NCBI GenBank assembly: GCA_000827265.1
Contig: KN834749.1
Span: 2,283,500 to 2,347,499 of the forward strand
Direction of reading: 5' to 3'
DNA: 64,000 nucleotides
Source of the DNA: Collybiopsis luxurians FD-317 M1
Lineage: Eukaryota; Basidiomycota; Agaricomycetes; Agaricales; Omphalotaceae
Below the pieces are notes generated by a model. The model worked only from the letters and a program-made list of their open reading frames with translations. It was not told the origin of the DNA and searched no databases. Within the stretch, counting starts at the first letter, position 1. Every line of letters begins with the position of its first letter. Shown here piece after piece: positions 33,826-45,884 of this stretch. Made by a program: the position numbers and the translations under genes.

Positions 33826-34619
33826 CAAAGATAGAGTTACTATAGATCTACGATACTTTATATAATTTCCTGTAAGCAAGATAGTAGTGATGAAATTATA
33901 ACTCTCTCAGCTCATCCAGAGTTGGATAATGCTGAACGAACAATTGGCGCAGATTCTGCGTCGGATTCGGTAGAACTTTCAAGAGTTGGGGTTGTCCTTC
34001 CCTTCGGATTATGTTCAAACTCAGGTATTGAAATAATTTTCTGCACCTGAAATTCTCTATGTTCACTCTTTGGTGTACGTCACCCGTACCTCTCTTTCTA
34101 CCACGACACGGCGATCATTGGCGTCAAAGTATCTATCTTCAGACCTGCCGCAAACGGTTTAGCCAAAATTCATTGGAAGAATGCAATGAGGCTTTGTTCG
34201 ACAGAAACTCGAAGACATTCAATACGCATGGTCCACTTTTGAATACTTAATAGTCAACGGTGTTTTTAATCTCCTTTCTTCACGTCAAAGGGACGTACAT
34301 GCCAGGCCTTTTAGTGGAAAGGATATCGAAAGCTTTGTTTGCCACTACTTTCGGGCTGAATCTAATTTATACCCGATCTGAGATCTCGAAATGAACTGGC
34401 GACAAGCTGAGTTTTCTTTCAACTTTACGAGTTTTTGCTTCTTTGATACAACCGTTCATTGTTGAGTTTCAAGGTGATTCTGTAACAATCGAAAATAACC
34501 ATTTCTTTATCTCATATGGGCTCTCTTTGCCCTATAAAACCAGTCATCCTGCGATATTTTCAAGGTAAGATTTGTCCAAAGCTTCACCATCTATTAACCT
34601 TGCTAGACTCATACCTTCA
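33826..34619. other. Intergenic between Mdj1 and the MFS transporter
   Basis: Holds the 3' end of the DnaJ gene and the promoter of the transporter. The pyrimidine-rich stretch near 34540 and the sequence GCCCTATAAAACC near 34530 would suit a promoter with a TATA-like box. No coding region was recognised. Confidence 0.45.
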
Positions 34620-37454
34620 ATGAACCAGAATCGCTCTTCGTCTTCCCTTACTTGTCGGGATGTCTCTGACGCATCACCTGCCATTCCAGCGGACAACCTT
34701 TTCATCGAGGTGACCGACCGCTCCATCTCTCCTCAGTCGGTGAATCGTTCAGATTCAGATTCCGTTGGCGCAGATGGCGATTGTAGCCAGATCCAGCCCC
34801 AAAATAGTCCTATTGCCGCTGCGTCTAACTCTTTGGATGTCGGAGAGAAAATCTTGTTAACAGTATATACTGACTCCCAGAGCACACTGGAGAGTACAAC
34901 TACCTTGGCTCCTCGATCGGACGGAAAGATAACTCCAGAGCTATCAGTTCTAAGACTACTTTTCGCTCACATAGGGTATGTCAGATGAATCGGATAGTAG
35001 AATCCAACTCAAAAAGCTTTTTAGAGCGGCGTTAACTTTGTTCCTAGCCACTACTGACGCCGTGAGCTCAAGGTGTTTGTTCCTCCCCCTTCGCAACTGA
35101 CATTCATGTCACGTAGACCATTGTATCGACCAGTCTTCCAACCATTGCCAGCGATCTTCACGCATCAGAAACACAGTACAGCTGGGTCGGTGTCGCATAC
35201 CTCTTGACACAGACCGCCTTCCAGCCAATCTACGGTAGAATCTCAGATGTCGTCGGACGAATGGTCCGTCTATATCTTGATTTTCTACCGCCGGGTACAA
35301 TCTAACCTTGGCGCCTAGAATCTGCTTTATGCGAGTATCGCGATCTTTGCATTTGGCTCCCTTCTCTGTGCTATATCGAGGGTGAGCTAATACATCGGGG
35401 GAATAAAGAATTTCTTCTGAATTATTTTATAATTTTGCAGAACATCAATATGTGAGTCTCCTCGGAAGCAACGCTTGGCAGTTCTTTCTGACGCAAATCA
35501 TTCAACCCAAAGGCTTATCGCGTCTCGTGCATTGGCAGGTACTTGACGAGCGATACATTTTCGACTTTGTATTGATCACCTGTGTTCTCTAGGTATCGGC
35601 GGGGGAGGGATTGTGAGTTGTGTGTGGGTCATTACTGCAGAGATTGTTCCAATGAGAAATCGTGCAAAATGGTCGCAAGCATTGAGCATCACTTGGAGTT
35701 GCTCGGCACTTGCAGGCCCTTTGCTCGGAGGTTTATTCAGCGGTTAGGAATTAAGCTCTAAATTCTGGAAAGAATATTATACTGATTCTGGTTACATTCA
35801 GGCGACCCAGCGAGCTTCGTCAACTGGAGGTGGTGCTGTAAGTCATGTTCTTTAGGCTCACATTACAAAGTCACCGAGCTCCGTTGATCACATTGCAGTC
35901 TATCTCAACCTTCCGGTCTGCCTAATTGGATTTTTAATCCTATTGGTGGCCCTTCGGAATGTGCGACTTGACCCTCCCACCAATGCGTCATATTCATTCC
36001 TTCGAAGATTTGATTTTGGGGGATTGTAAGGTTTTTTGTACGCTTGCCGTCACAAGGTTGTAATTTTTACTTAGGATTCTTTTCATGAGTGGTACTTGCG
36101 GTATGATTGTTGGCTTCAGCTTCGCGACGACAAGTGGATGTATGCGTCTCTTTGGTTAGTTGAAACGTCGACCGATGTTCATTTTCTATTACCATGCAGG
36201 GCGGAGTCCTTCGACTATCATTCTCATTGTTTCGGGATTGCTTATCCTTTTTTGCGGATCCCTATACGAGGTTTATACCACCCGAGACAGCCTGTTTCCT
36301 CCCACAATGCTCAAGAACCGAACCGCAGGTGTGGCGTCTCCGGTTGCCTGGATATACACCATTCTAACGCACGAATCTAGTGATCATTCTTATGATCGCA
36401 TTTTTGCATAACATCGTATTCAATGCTGGTACCTTCTACCTTGCGTTATTCTATCAGGTGAACGTTTTTCGTCCAATGTAAGGGTGTATTTCATGGTCAC
36501 TGACCGAGGATTAAACCGGCCCAGGCTGCGGACGGATACTCTCCGCTCGAGGCTGGTATTCAAATGTTACCCTATTCTCTTGGCGCTTCTCTAGCTTCAA
36601 TGCCGACTGCGTGGTTCATCAGCTGGTGGCAAAAACGGCGGCGCGATACTAGTGGACAAAATATGGCAATCTCAGTCGGGTTTCTGATTAGCGCACTGGG
36701 ATTCGGTAAGGACATGCATAAAGAAATTGCGCATCGCATTCTAAAATTTTATTTTCCAGGTCTTTTGAATTTGCTTGACGAGAACTCTCATATGACGCTC
36801 CAGGTCGTGTTTCCGCTGATCTCTGGAATCGGGCTGGGTATTTTATTTCATGCTCCTTATCAAGTCTTCGGGAAGGCGTTTAAACCGACCGAACTTGCAA
36901 CTTGCACAAGTGCATTTTTTTTGGTCAGGTTTACTGGCGCGACTATCGGAATTGTATGTCTGTATTTATTTTCTCTTGCTTCATTCATTCTTAAATTTTT
37001 CTGCAAGGCGATTGCTGGAGCCATTTTTGACGCAAGAATGGCCTCGAGGATTTCTCCAGAAATGGGCATCGACTTGTTTGGGTCTTCAGTCGACTACAGC
37101 ATGCTCAAATCAATACAGCCTCTCAGCCGTCGAGCGGAAGTTTTACATATAGTGTCAACTTCGATTCAGGTTTGCGGGCATTAACTTTTCAAGTAGTTTT
37201 CCTATTACTGACGATCCATCCCACAGACTGTCTGGATAGTTTGCACGCCTTTGCTTGGCGTAGCATTCCTGGTAAGTAGTATTCATTCTGGCTCAAAATA
37301 CGAGGCTGAAAAGATCTGGTTCTATTAGCTGTCATTCCTCCTTAGAACATTCCCGATTGAGGATGACCGAGTTTCGTTAGAGGAAAAGACAAATCAAAGG
37401 GCATCGGCGGAGACCAACGTGGATGCAGAGATTAACTGCGGCACGACTGTCTGA
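34620..37454 (+). CDS. MFS multidrug/small-molecule transporter, DHA2 type
   Basis: Proton-driven efflux or uptake carrier of the 14-helix drug:H+ antiporter group. It has a long hydrophilic N-terminus starting MNQNRSSSSLTCRD. The first helix reads LFLATTDATIVSTSLPTIAS. Motif A is QPIYGRISDVVGRM. The region after helix 4 is GIGGGGIVSCVWVITAEIVP with RNRAKWSQ, typical of this family. FVNWRWCFYLNLPVCLI is the family's characteristic block. Later helices include PYSLGASLASMPTAW and LVRFTGATIGI. About a dozen introns interrupt it, several very short. The C-terminus is charged and ends CGTTV. The substrate cannot be inferred from sequence. No biosynthetic cluster surrounds it. Confidence 0.9.
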
Positions 37455-38029
37455 GCTGATCATAGCTTGCGTTGCTAATAGTAAAAAGTGCTGAGCCCCC
37501 AGCACCATAGAGATTTAATTCGAGTACTGCTGTGCTACTGTAATTTATCTAGTTCTACATGCACGGAACGATATCTCCGTCAAGTTAAAGCTGGGAAGCT
37601 GTTCCAGAGGAGGCACGATCGTTCCTTCATTGCGGTTAGGGAGCAGATTACTCGGAACGTGGCGAGTATTCTGGCATGGAATGCAGGGTTGAGAGGCACG
37701 TTGCTGCTAGTAGTCGATGTTACGCAGACAATACTGACTATTACGAGGGTAATTAATTGATAACGATTGCAGTAATTAGACTTGAGAAAAATTGGCAGTT
37801 AATGGATGCAGTGCCTTTTTGGGAATGGGTGATCTCATGATAAGGTATGTGGATGGAGTAATTGAGACTGCATCGTCATTCTTAGAACCAACAAGCTTCT
37901 CAACTCGACTATCAACTCGACTCGTACCCCGGGTGTCCGTATCAGTATATCGTGATAACAACTTGGAAAAAACAAAATATGGCCAAAGCCAGCCGCATTT
38001 TTGCAAATCGCGGGTTACTTTCTGCCGCC
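37455..38029. other. Intergenic
   Basis: 3' end of the transporter gene and upstream region of the choline/ethanolamine kinase. Frames crossing it are short. No recognisable feature was found. Confidence 0.4.
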
Positions 38030-39605
38030 ATGTCCAAAGTTTCTCCCGTCGTTACTCCTTCATTATCGTCTTCACTCACCCCTTCAAACCTCAGAAGACT
38101 CTCTTCTAGCTCTGTACAGAGTTTTGCCAGCGTTATCACCAGCGCTGCGTCGTCTTCCGTATCTTCAATCCCGTTTGCGGCCGAACCACAAGTCGTCAAG
38201 GCAGAGGGTTTGCGGCACACGAGCATTTTCTTAGATGCGAGGTGAGAATTCTCCTTCTTAATCCGAGCTCAACTTCTCAGAAACACAGATGGCCTTGACC
38301 ATGGTCTGGTTCTGTCTTTCATCCCTTCCCGCCCTGACACTGATTTTTTTTCTTCCGTCTCTTGCTCTAGACTGTACAAAAAGCCTTCATTCTTGGTAGA
38401 GCTCCTCGAATGCATACGTGCCTTGAAAGTTTCTTCATGGACTAGTTCTAAAATTACTGTCCAAGACATGCAGATACACAAGGTCTCTGGCTCTTTGACT
38501 AATGCAGTCTTTTTTGTTTCTTGTCCTACCGTCAAGGAAACGCATACCCTACTCCTTCGAATTTACGGACCATCATCCGATTCGTTGATTTCCCGTCCAC
38601 GAGAACTTCACACTCTTCATATTCTTTCTTCCCGCTTCAATCTTGGCCCTAAAGTGTATGGAACATTCGAAAATGGAAGAATGGAAGAATATTTTCCATC
38701 GAAAACTTTAACGGCAGAAGAAATGCGAGACCCACAAATAAGTCGATGGATCGGTGCTCGTATGGCTGAGCTTCATTCAGTCCCAATCGACGTCATCGAA
38801 GAGACCTCGCCAGAAAACAGCGGAGAGGGCAAAGGATGGGAGTTAGGAGCGAAAAAAAATGTCAGGTCATGGATACCGCCTGTAAGAGATGTACTCATGC
38901 ATCCCAATATGCCTCGGGCTATACGGGATGAAATTGACCTCGACAAATTCCAACAAGAGTGGGAATGCTACTTGAAATGGCTTGCCACTGTCGATAACGT
39001 ACATACCGGAAGCAGACGGGTATTTTCTCACAACGACACGCAGTATGGTAATCTTCTAAGGTTGGAAGGGGTCAAAGTCGGGGCTCCCCATCGCCAGGTG
39101 CGTACATAGCAACTCTGATCTTAGCTCGTCTCTCATTATATATAATTAGTTGATTGTAGTCGATTTTGAGTACGCTTCCCCAAATCCTGCGTCATTCGAT
39201 ATCGCGAATCACTTCCTTGAGTGGACATATAATTACCATTCTTCGACACCCCATATACCTGACGAGAGTCTCTACCCAACTCCTAAGGAGCGCGAAAACT
39301 TTTATCTTTCTTACCTTGAGAATGCCGGCTCGTCTTCCCTCGGACCTGAGCAGGTTAAAAGCCTCGAAGAGCAAGTGCGTTACTGGAGCCCAGGTGCGAA
39401 GGCCGTTTTCACTCATTAGACCAAACCGCTGACTCCCTTACTCGGGTTAGCTTGCCACGCGATGTGGTCGATGTGGGGGCTTGTCCAAGCCACAGACAAT
39501 GTAATTGGGCAAGTCACAGAGCCTGAATTCGATTATATTGGCTACTCGCGTGCTCGAGTGGCTGCATTCCGACGAAGCATTGCAGCTCTAGGCATTACTA
39601 TTTGA
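38030..39605 (+). CDS. Choline/ethanolamine kinase
   Basis: First step of the Kennedy pathway to phosphatidylcholine or phosphatidylethanolamine. It has a disordered Ser-rich N-terminus starting MSKVSPVVTPSL, then the kinase: KVSGSLTNAVFFV and LLLRIYGPSSDSLISR. The Brenner-type motif is FSHNDTQYGNLL, and the choline-kinase motif is VVDFEYASPNPASFDIANHF. After an intron near 39385-39446 the reading continues ACHAMWSMWGLVQA and VTEPEFDYIGYSRAR, ending LGITI. The intron is essential, because the unspliced frame stops just after FTH near 39417. Both catalytic Asp residues are present. Specificity between choline and ethanolamine cannot be read from the sequence. Confidence 0.93.
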
Positions 39606-40284
39606 ACGGTTATCTATGTTCATTGCTAAAACCTTCCTTCCGGATTCAGAAGCGTTCTTCTAGACTACTGTAGCCTTCTCTGTTGTAATATACTACCGCT
39701 CACCTAACGTCGAGTACCTAGATCACTTTACATTCGGAATACTTGCTGTATTACTTACTTTTGGGAGGAAATATATATCACATTCACCGATTTCAAAAGA
39801 TAGTCTGAAAGAACCCACACCCAGCTATGGAAGAGTCGTAGACGAGAACAATACTATTGAAAATGAATAAACACATGTTGCGGAGACGACGGTAATGCAA
39901 TGCAGACAGGAATGAGATGTAGCCCTAGTGGTGACAATCAAGAGGGTTGGAAATGAGATGAGCAAGTATAAGACAGCGACCTTTTTTGTGGGAAATTATT
40001 CGAGTAAAGAAGCAGAAGAGAAATAAGTAAGAGAAACCAAAGGCGTGAAAAACGTCAGGCGCTCCAAGCGAAGCTTCAAAAATTCAGAAACAAGCTGGAG
40101 GGCAGATGGATGGATGTGCAAAGTGTCCGACTAAAGCGGTGAGTATTTGGTATTTAGAAGAGATAACAAACGAAAAGCCAGATACGGTTCAAAATAAACA
40201 AAGCAGCAATGATTTCTGGAGAACAGGAAAAATATGACTTCATGCATGTGTCGAAGACGGATGACTGATAATAATACGAAGGCT
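39606..40284. other. Convergent 3' intergenic region
   Basis: 3' ends of the choline kinase (+) and the CCCH protein (-). A purine-rich segment (39955-40030 in + orientation) is the pyrimidine-rich 3' untranslated region of the CCCH gene on the other strand. No gene. Confidence 0.45.
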
Positions 40285-42917
40285 TCAAGCCCAGGCTTTC
40301 TCGTTTAACCTCGATGTGCCCATGGTGAGCTCAGTCGTCGACCAAGGTGAGTTTACAGGTCCCTCTCCCGCTGGGCTAGAAGCGTGAGGGTAAGCCGAGA
40401 CGGGAAATTGGCTGGTGGACCGATTAGAAGAGAAATTTCCCCAGTTTCCTGCGCTTCCTGCCCGAACATGCCCATTAACGCGAGGAGTAGTCGAGTTACC
40501 ATCGCCGGAGGGCAAAGCAAACGTGTTACCGGCCATGGATTGCGAAGCCTGGTACGAAATGTCCTCTGAGCCACTAGCCGAATGTCGGACGTTAGACGGA
40601 GGCGTTTTGTTCATGCGCTGTCGAAATAAGGTGTCAGCTCTTCTTAAACTTTAAAAAAAAAAAGCCTATAGAACTCGTACGTTGTACCCTACTATCTCCA
40701 CACGCGCGTTATTGTGCCGTCCTAGATCGGGGCCAGCAGTTACCGGTGCAGGGGACTTGGCAGTAATATTATCAGGAGCGGCCATCAGCACTCCGTTACT
40801 TGTGAATGTCGGATACGCGGACTTGTTCTGGCCTTTCATCGTATTCCGATCGAGTGCCGAAGTGTCAACCTTGAGTCGTTGCTTCTGAGTACCACCAAAC
40901 TGGAAGTTATTGACGTTATTGTCAACAGGAGTGGATGAGCTGTTGCTACCAGTGTCCTGGGTGCGCTTGATGCGGTGAAGAAGAGAGACCTGCTCATTCG
41001 GGTCGCTGTTCGTGCTTAAAGAGCGTTCCCGACCATCTTGGCGCGGTGGCGGAGGAGGTACGTTATCAGCCTGCTGGCCAGGAGGGGCTGGGCCCGCGTT
41101 GGGAAGTTCGGTATGAATGAAGCAACATCTTTTTCCGTAAGGGCAGGAACCCGAGACCCAGAAGGTCTGTGATAACAGATGGTAAGAACAGTCTAAAGGA
41201 ACAAGAGAAAAAAGGAAGGCGTACCCTGCAAATTTCGGTTTTGTACTATGAAAAAGAAAAAGTCAGCACAAGAAAAAAAGATTGAGAAATATATTTACCT
41301 TTGGATGACGTGATACCTTACGGAGCTCATCCTCGCCGTGAGCGAACTGACATTTTGCTCCGTAACGACAGGTGCCCTTCTCTTCCCAGCTTCTACAAAG
41401 CTCTGTTTTATACAAACCCAGCTTCCTGTTGTTCGCACTAGGTCCGCTTTGATTTCCAACGCTAGAAACAGGGCTGGGAATGCCCCCTTCAAGCTGTTGG
41501 GGAACCATCGCGAACTGGCCAGTGTACTGTGACTGCAGGCGATTTGCCATGGCCTGAGCTGCAGCTACGGCATCAGAGCGATACGCATCTTGCCCATAGA
41601 AAGGTGGATACATTTGCATTTGCGGAGGAGGCGCAGCTGTAGCAAGGTTCGCAGGGAAGATACCTCCGGGGAACGGCGGCATGTTGTTGTTCAACAGAGC
41701 CATAGTGGAAGGATCACGAATTGTGGTTGGATCCGAAGCAGAATGATGATGAGCGCGAGGGAAAACATTGTGCTGCTGCTGCACACGCGACACTGCGGGA
41801 TGAGAAGGATCGTGAGGCGCACCGGGTAACATCATGTCGTACAACTGCTGCGAGTTTCCAAGAGACAGATGCGCACTGTGAGGATAACCAGGGCTCGGCA
41901 GAGGTAAACCTTGTTGGGGGGCAAACCCTCGGGGAGGCTGGCGATAAGGCACAGGTACATTATTGGGCCTTCCTTGGACATAAGGAGGACTGGTTGGCAT
42001 ATTTGGGAGAGCCATGCCGGGTTGAGGAAGAGCGTTGAAGTTACGAACCTGCTGTAAATTATTATAATCTATCGAAGGACTGTCATCGCGATTAGAGTTT
42101 TGCGCCTGCTGCGTATGAGGCCGATGAACTGTCTGATTGTTTGGAGTCAACGATGGATACGATAACTGCTCGCCCGAAGGCTGGATGGAAGACCATTGCT
42201 GCGGCAAAGGATTATTATCGTCAGATAAACCTTCATCTATCTGCTGCAAGCGACGGAGATCGGCTGAAGAAAGACCACCACTAAATGAGTGGGGACGTTC
42301 CTTCAATTCGCTGATCGCGCCGCTACTTTTTAAAGGAGCGTGGGCAAGCATGGCTTTGCTTGTGGAAGAGGTGGCTGAGCCTTGAGATGATGCGGTTGTG
42401 TCCGTGGATGAGCCGCGAGAATGGGAAACGGCGACTTGGGGATCAACGGCTTTTGGGGAAGAATCAGAACTGGAAATAGAGTTTGTCTCCAGAGGACTCG
42501 TATCCGCAAGAACTGCTGAAACCAGCTTGCTTTTCGGAGGAGTCCGAATTGAGGCGTCATCCGTAGCTTCAGAGGGATCACCAATATTCAACCGAACAAT
42601 TTCGTCTGCAAGGTCTGAATCCACGAGCTGACCGTCGGTGTTGAAGAACCAGCGGTTGCTGCGATTAATGTTCTCGGTAAGAGAAGACATATTGGTAGAA
42701 ATAGAAAGTTTTGGAAAGGAAGATGTGGACCACTTCTGATAGAAAATGAATGAAATCCATGAACGAGAAGAAAGAGAAAAGGAAATACCTCTAGAATTTG
42801 GCGGTCAGACTGCCAGTCAAACTCGTCAGTGGGCTGGGGTCTATTAGTGAGATAGATGGGCGGGAGTAGATCGTCTTGAACGTAATTCTTCGTGGCCGTC
42901 GTAAAGGCTTCGTGCAT
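40285..42917 (-). CDS. Tandem CCCH zinc-finger protein, tristetraprolin type
   Basis: Probably binds AU-rich elements in mRNA and promotes decay, as Zfs1 and Cth1/2 do in yeasts. It begins [13 protein letters not shown] and runs through a long Gln/Pro/Ser-rich region ([17 protein letters not shown] and [10 protein letters not shown]). Both zinc fingers then follow the C-x8-C-x5-C-x3-H rule: [20 protein letters not shown] and, after introns near 41159-41224 and 41230-41298, YKTEICR and [18 protein letters not shown]. The lead-in YKTE of each finger is the tristetraprolin hallmark. The C-terminal half is disordered and ends LNEKAWA. The first intron (near 42740-42789) separates residues 1-43 from [10 protein letters not shown]. 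Confidence 0.93.
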
Positions 42918-45884
42918 TTAAAAACTAAGATAAGAAATGAGAAAAACTGAGAGGGAAAAGGAAGAGGACGTACATTATAAAGATGTGCCTTGGACGACTT
43001 GGGGAACGATGAGGCGAATAAACAAGGCAGAGAAAAAGAGCAGATAGATAACCGGTAAAAAGTAGAGAAATTTAGGTATAAAGACGTGAACAGCAGATGG
43101 TGGTATCTGTGTAAGAAGAAAGAGAACGAGGCAGGCGGATGGATGCAACCTGGATTGATGGCTTTCTCCAACACGTGTCCGCAGGTTCACAGATAATTAA
43201 CAAGAGTACCCTTCCTCGACGTTTCCAATAATCTATGCTGGCTTCTGCTCGTCGTCGCAGGCGTCAAGGACAGTCAGAGTAATGAGTAGCGGGGAGACCA
43301 AGAGTTTGCTGAGGCAGTTCCACAAAATTTGATCCCATTTTCCCCTTATATCAATTGATTACATATTCACACTGAACCGACTTTTTCCAGTTTTTCCAGT
43401 GCCTCTCAGTACCAACCATTCAGATATTCAACTTTTTGTCCCACAAATCTGTCTAATTCGGATCCTTCCAAATCCTGGGGGGCGAACAATTCCGCATTTT
43501 CTACACGTGTTCCGCTGGCATCACCGCCGTCAAAGCAACGTAAACTTTGCAAGATGACTGTCATCATTTTTTTTCCCCGTGAATGAACGCGTCTTTCTCT
43601 CGAGTTCCGAAGCGTTATTCAGCTTTATCATCGCTTCCTTCTGTCTCACTCGTTTTTCACGCAAACTGAGCCCGAAAAGAGAAGAACAGTTCGAAAGCAT
43701 GTTGTGATCCAAAAATGTCTTCATTGCTTGGAAAGTTGGCGAGAATTCATCGATCTCCCACCCACGTCTAGACTGCGCTTTAGCGATATCCATATCAACG
43801 TCCATCGCCATCGACGCAGTTAAATTCTCTGACTTTGTAAATAATTTGGGTATATAAACCAACCATCATTTTTCAGGATCTTTACTCGGCGCACTGTCCC
43901 CGGACGTTTTCATCATTTGCCCTGAAACTACTGATATACTCACATCGGCAGAGCTGCGATTGGAATCCCCGAAGGATGCTTATTCTCATTCTGTCACTGG
44001 ACAACCCCCGTTAGCATACCCTTTGAACCCTCATCGGATTGCAAGTACAGAGCTGATTGAGTACCGATGTAGAACCTTCCGTATGAGGAAGTAGCGGAAA
44101 AGAACAACCCCAATTTCAAAGCAACGGCTTTTGCGCGAAGCCTCTTGAACTTCCAAGTCGTCGATCGGAAGAGTAAGAAGTTTGGAAGCGCTTGTCGATG
44201 GATGGTTGTCGATAATTGTTCCTCATGCGCCTTTATATATGATTGTTACAGAGGTCGGCCGGTGGTCCCAAGACATGCTAAAGAACTTTGATCTCGGGAG
44301 ACTGAAAGGAAGTCCTTGATTGATCCCTGGATATTGGATTCTATATCATAACAAGTTAGATTCTCTCAATCGCCATCCATTCATGATAGATGGATCATTA
44401 CCTGGTACGAAAATTTCGGTGTTACCATAACAGACCATGGAGTGTCTGGCGGAATTATAAACTTGAGAAGCCGCCAGATGCAGAGTCAGGTTCAATTTCG
44501 CTAACAATTCATTTAGGGCCGGTCCTCTGGACGGATTACCGCTTGCCAATTCTGCGAGATGCTGCTATGCTCGTTGACCGGGCCTTCAGCCACATACCCA
44601 ATTCGCTTTGATCGCGACTGATATTTTCCGGGAACGAGGAATCTGCGGCTTACGTGGGATGGACAGAACACGAGGTTGGGACTGATACCTAGCGTGAATA
44701 CCAGATTGAGGGAAAAAACAGGCGTATGGCGTTCATTGACATTGGCATTGAATACCTGCTCACCACAACAGCCCTCGCTCGCCACTAGAGCAGTACATAC
44801 GCCAATGCAAATGTCAACGATGGCGCCCAAAGTCTGTCAAAAGAGTCAAATGGCGCCGGACTCAGTGTACAGTGGTACGTAATTGTCAGTCTAAATTCCA
44901 CAGCCCCTCCACTGTATTCAGCTCCCCATGGCCAACCAATACGAGGGTAACTACTTGACGAAAAATTCAATCGTCGTCCTAGGATAACGCAAGAGTTTAC
45001 ATTAGTGACAAAAGATACCTATCACTGGAGCTTGTTATTCTAATGAAGAGGTACATATAAGGAGCTCGGTGAGATATTCAAAGGAGATAGCGTTACCACT
45101 TGGAGTCGGTGCTCCATTGGGCAATCTCATTTTCGCTGCCTATACAATCGTTTACAACATGCCTTCAAGTCTGTCGCTCGTACTCTAGCTTCTATCAGAG
45201 CTTCTATCCAAGACAAAAAATTTCATTAGAAAATTTCACGCATATATACGCGATTATTGCATTTCAGGTGCCGAGAATCATGCCTCGAGGCTTGTATGAC
45301 TACAAAATTTGGATGTCGATGATGAACGAACGTTTGCACCAAGGTTGGATGGAATAATATAGGGCTGACTTTCCTTGATCTCATTATAAGTTCAGTATGT
45401 AGGGACCTTGTATCGATATGCACTTCTTTAATAATAGAGGTTGCCACTAATCAGCTTCTCGGCTAAGCGATGTTTCGGAGAAGCTTCCGTATATCCCAAG
45501 AGATCTTGGAAAAGCGAGGTATTAGTATACCGAAATTTTAAGAGATACCCGAACACATGTACAACACGAGTCAAAGAGACTGTGTTTTTTGAGTTGATCA
45601 TACCCGTATACATGAACATCGAAGCAGTTGGTCAAATTCTTTCAGAGTCAGAGACAGGGTCGACTTGTTGACCTGTGCATCGATAAGGAGAGAGAAGAGC
45701 AACTCGTGTATCAAGTCTTCATCAGGAAGTAAATGGTAATGGATCAATCCTTCAATCGCGCCTTAATCCGCAAGCACATCCATATCCAAAGGATCAGGTC
45801 TTGGAAGAGAAGGTTCTATTATTGAAATTGCCATTGAAGTAGCAGTAATATCACACATTATTTATATACACTCATATCTCGAAC
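42918..45884. other. Long stretch of nearly 3 kb without a supported gene
   Basis: The first 270 bases are the purine-rich (pyrimidine-rich on the minus strand) leader of the CCCH gene. The rest has only short frames on both strands. A minus-strand TATA-like TATATAAAG lies at 44231-44239 with no clear coding frame after it, and a plus-strand TATATAAA lies at 43851-43858. A degenerate gene or a non-coding transcript is possible. I found no transposase, reverse transcriptase or tRNA. Confidence 0.4.
44231..44239 (-). promoter_or_regulatory. TATA-like element on the minus strand
   Basis: TATATAAAG followed about 30 bases later by a CAACCATCC-type start region on the minus strand. This is the best core-promoter-like signal in an otherwise empty region, but no coding frame follows within 200 bases. 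Chance is quite possible. Confidence 0.3.

Noticed and set aside
43530..43862. 110-residue minus-strand frame
   Set aside because: Starts with TTG, no family resemblance and no splice-compatible neighbours; left within the gap entry.
45095..45120. GAGTCGGTGCTCC next to CCACTTG, similar to the end of a CRISPR tracrRNA
   Set aside because: Short chance match in a eukaryotic genome with no repeats or Cas genes.
45450..45480. CTTCTCGGCTAAG resembling the start of U2 snRNA
   Set aside because: Only the first dozen bases match and the rest of U2 (branch-site pairing region) is absent.
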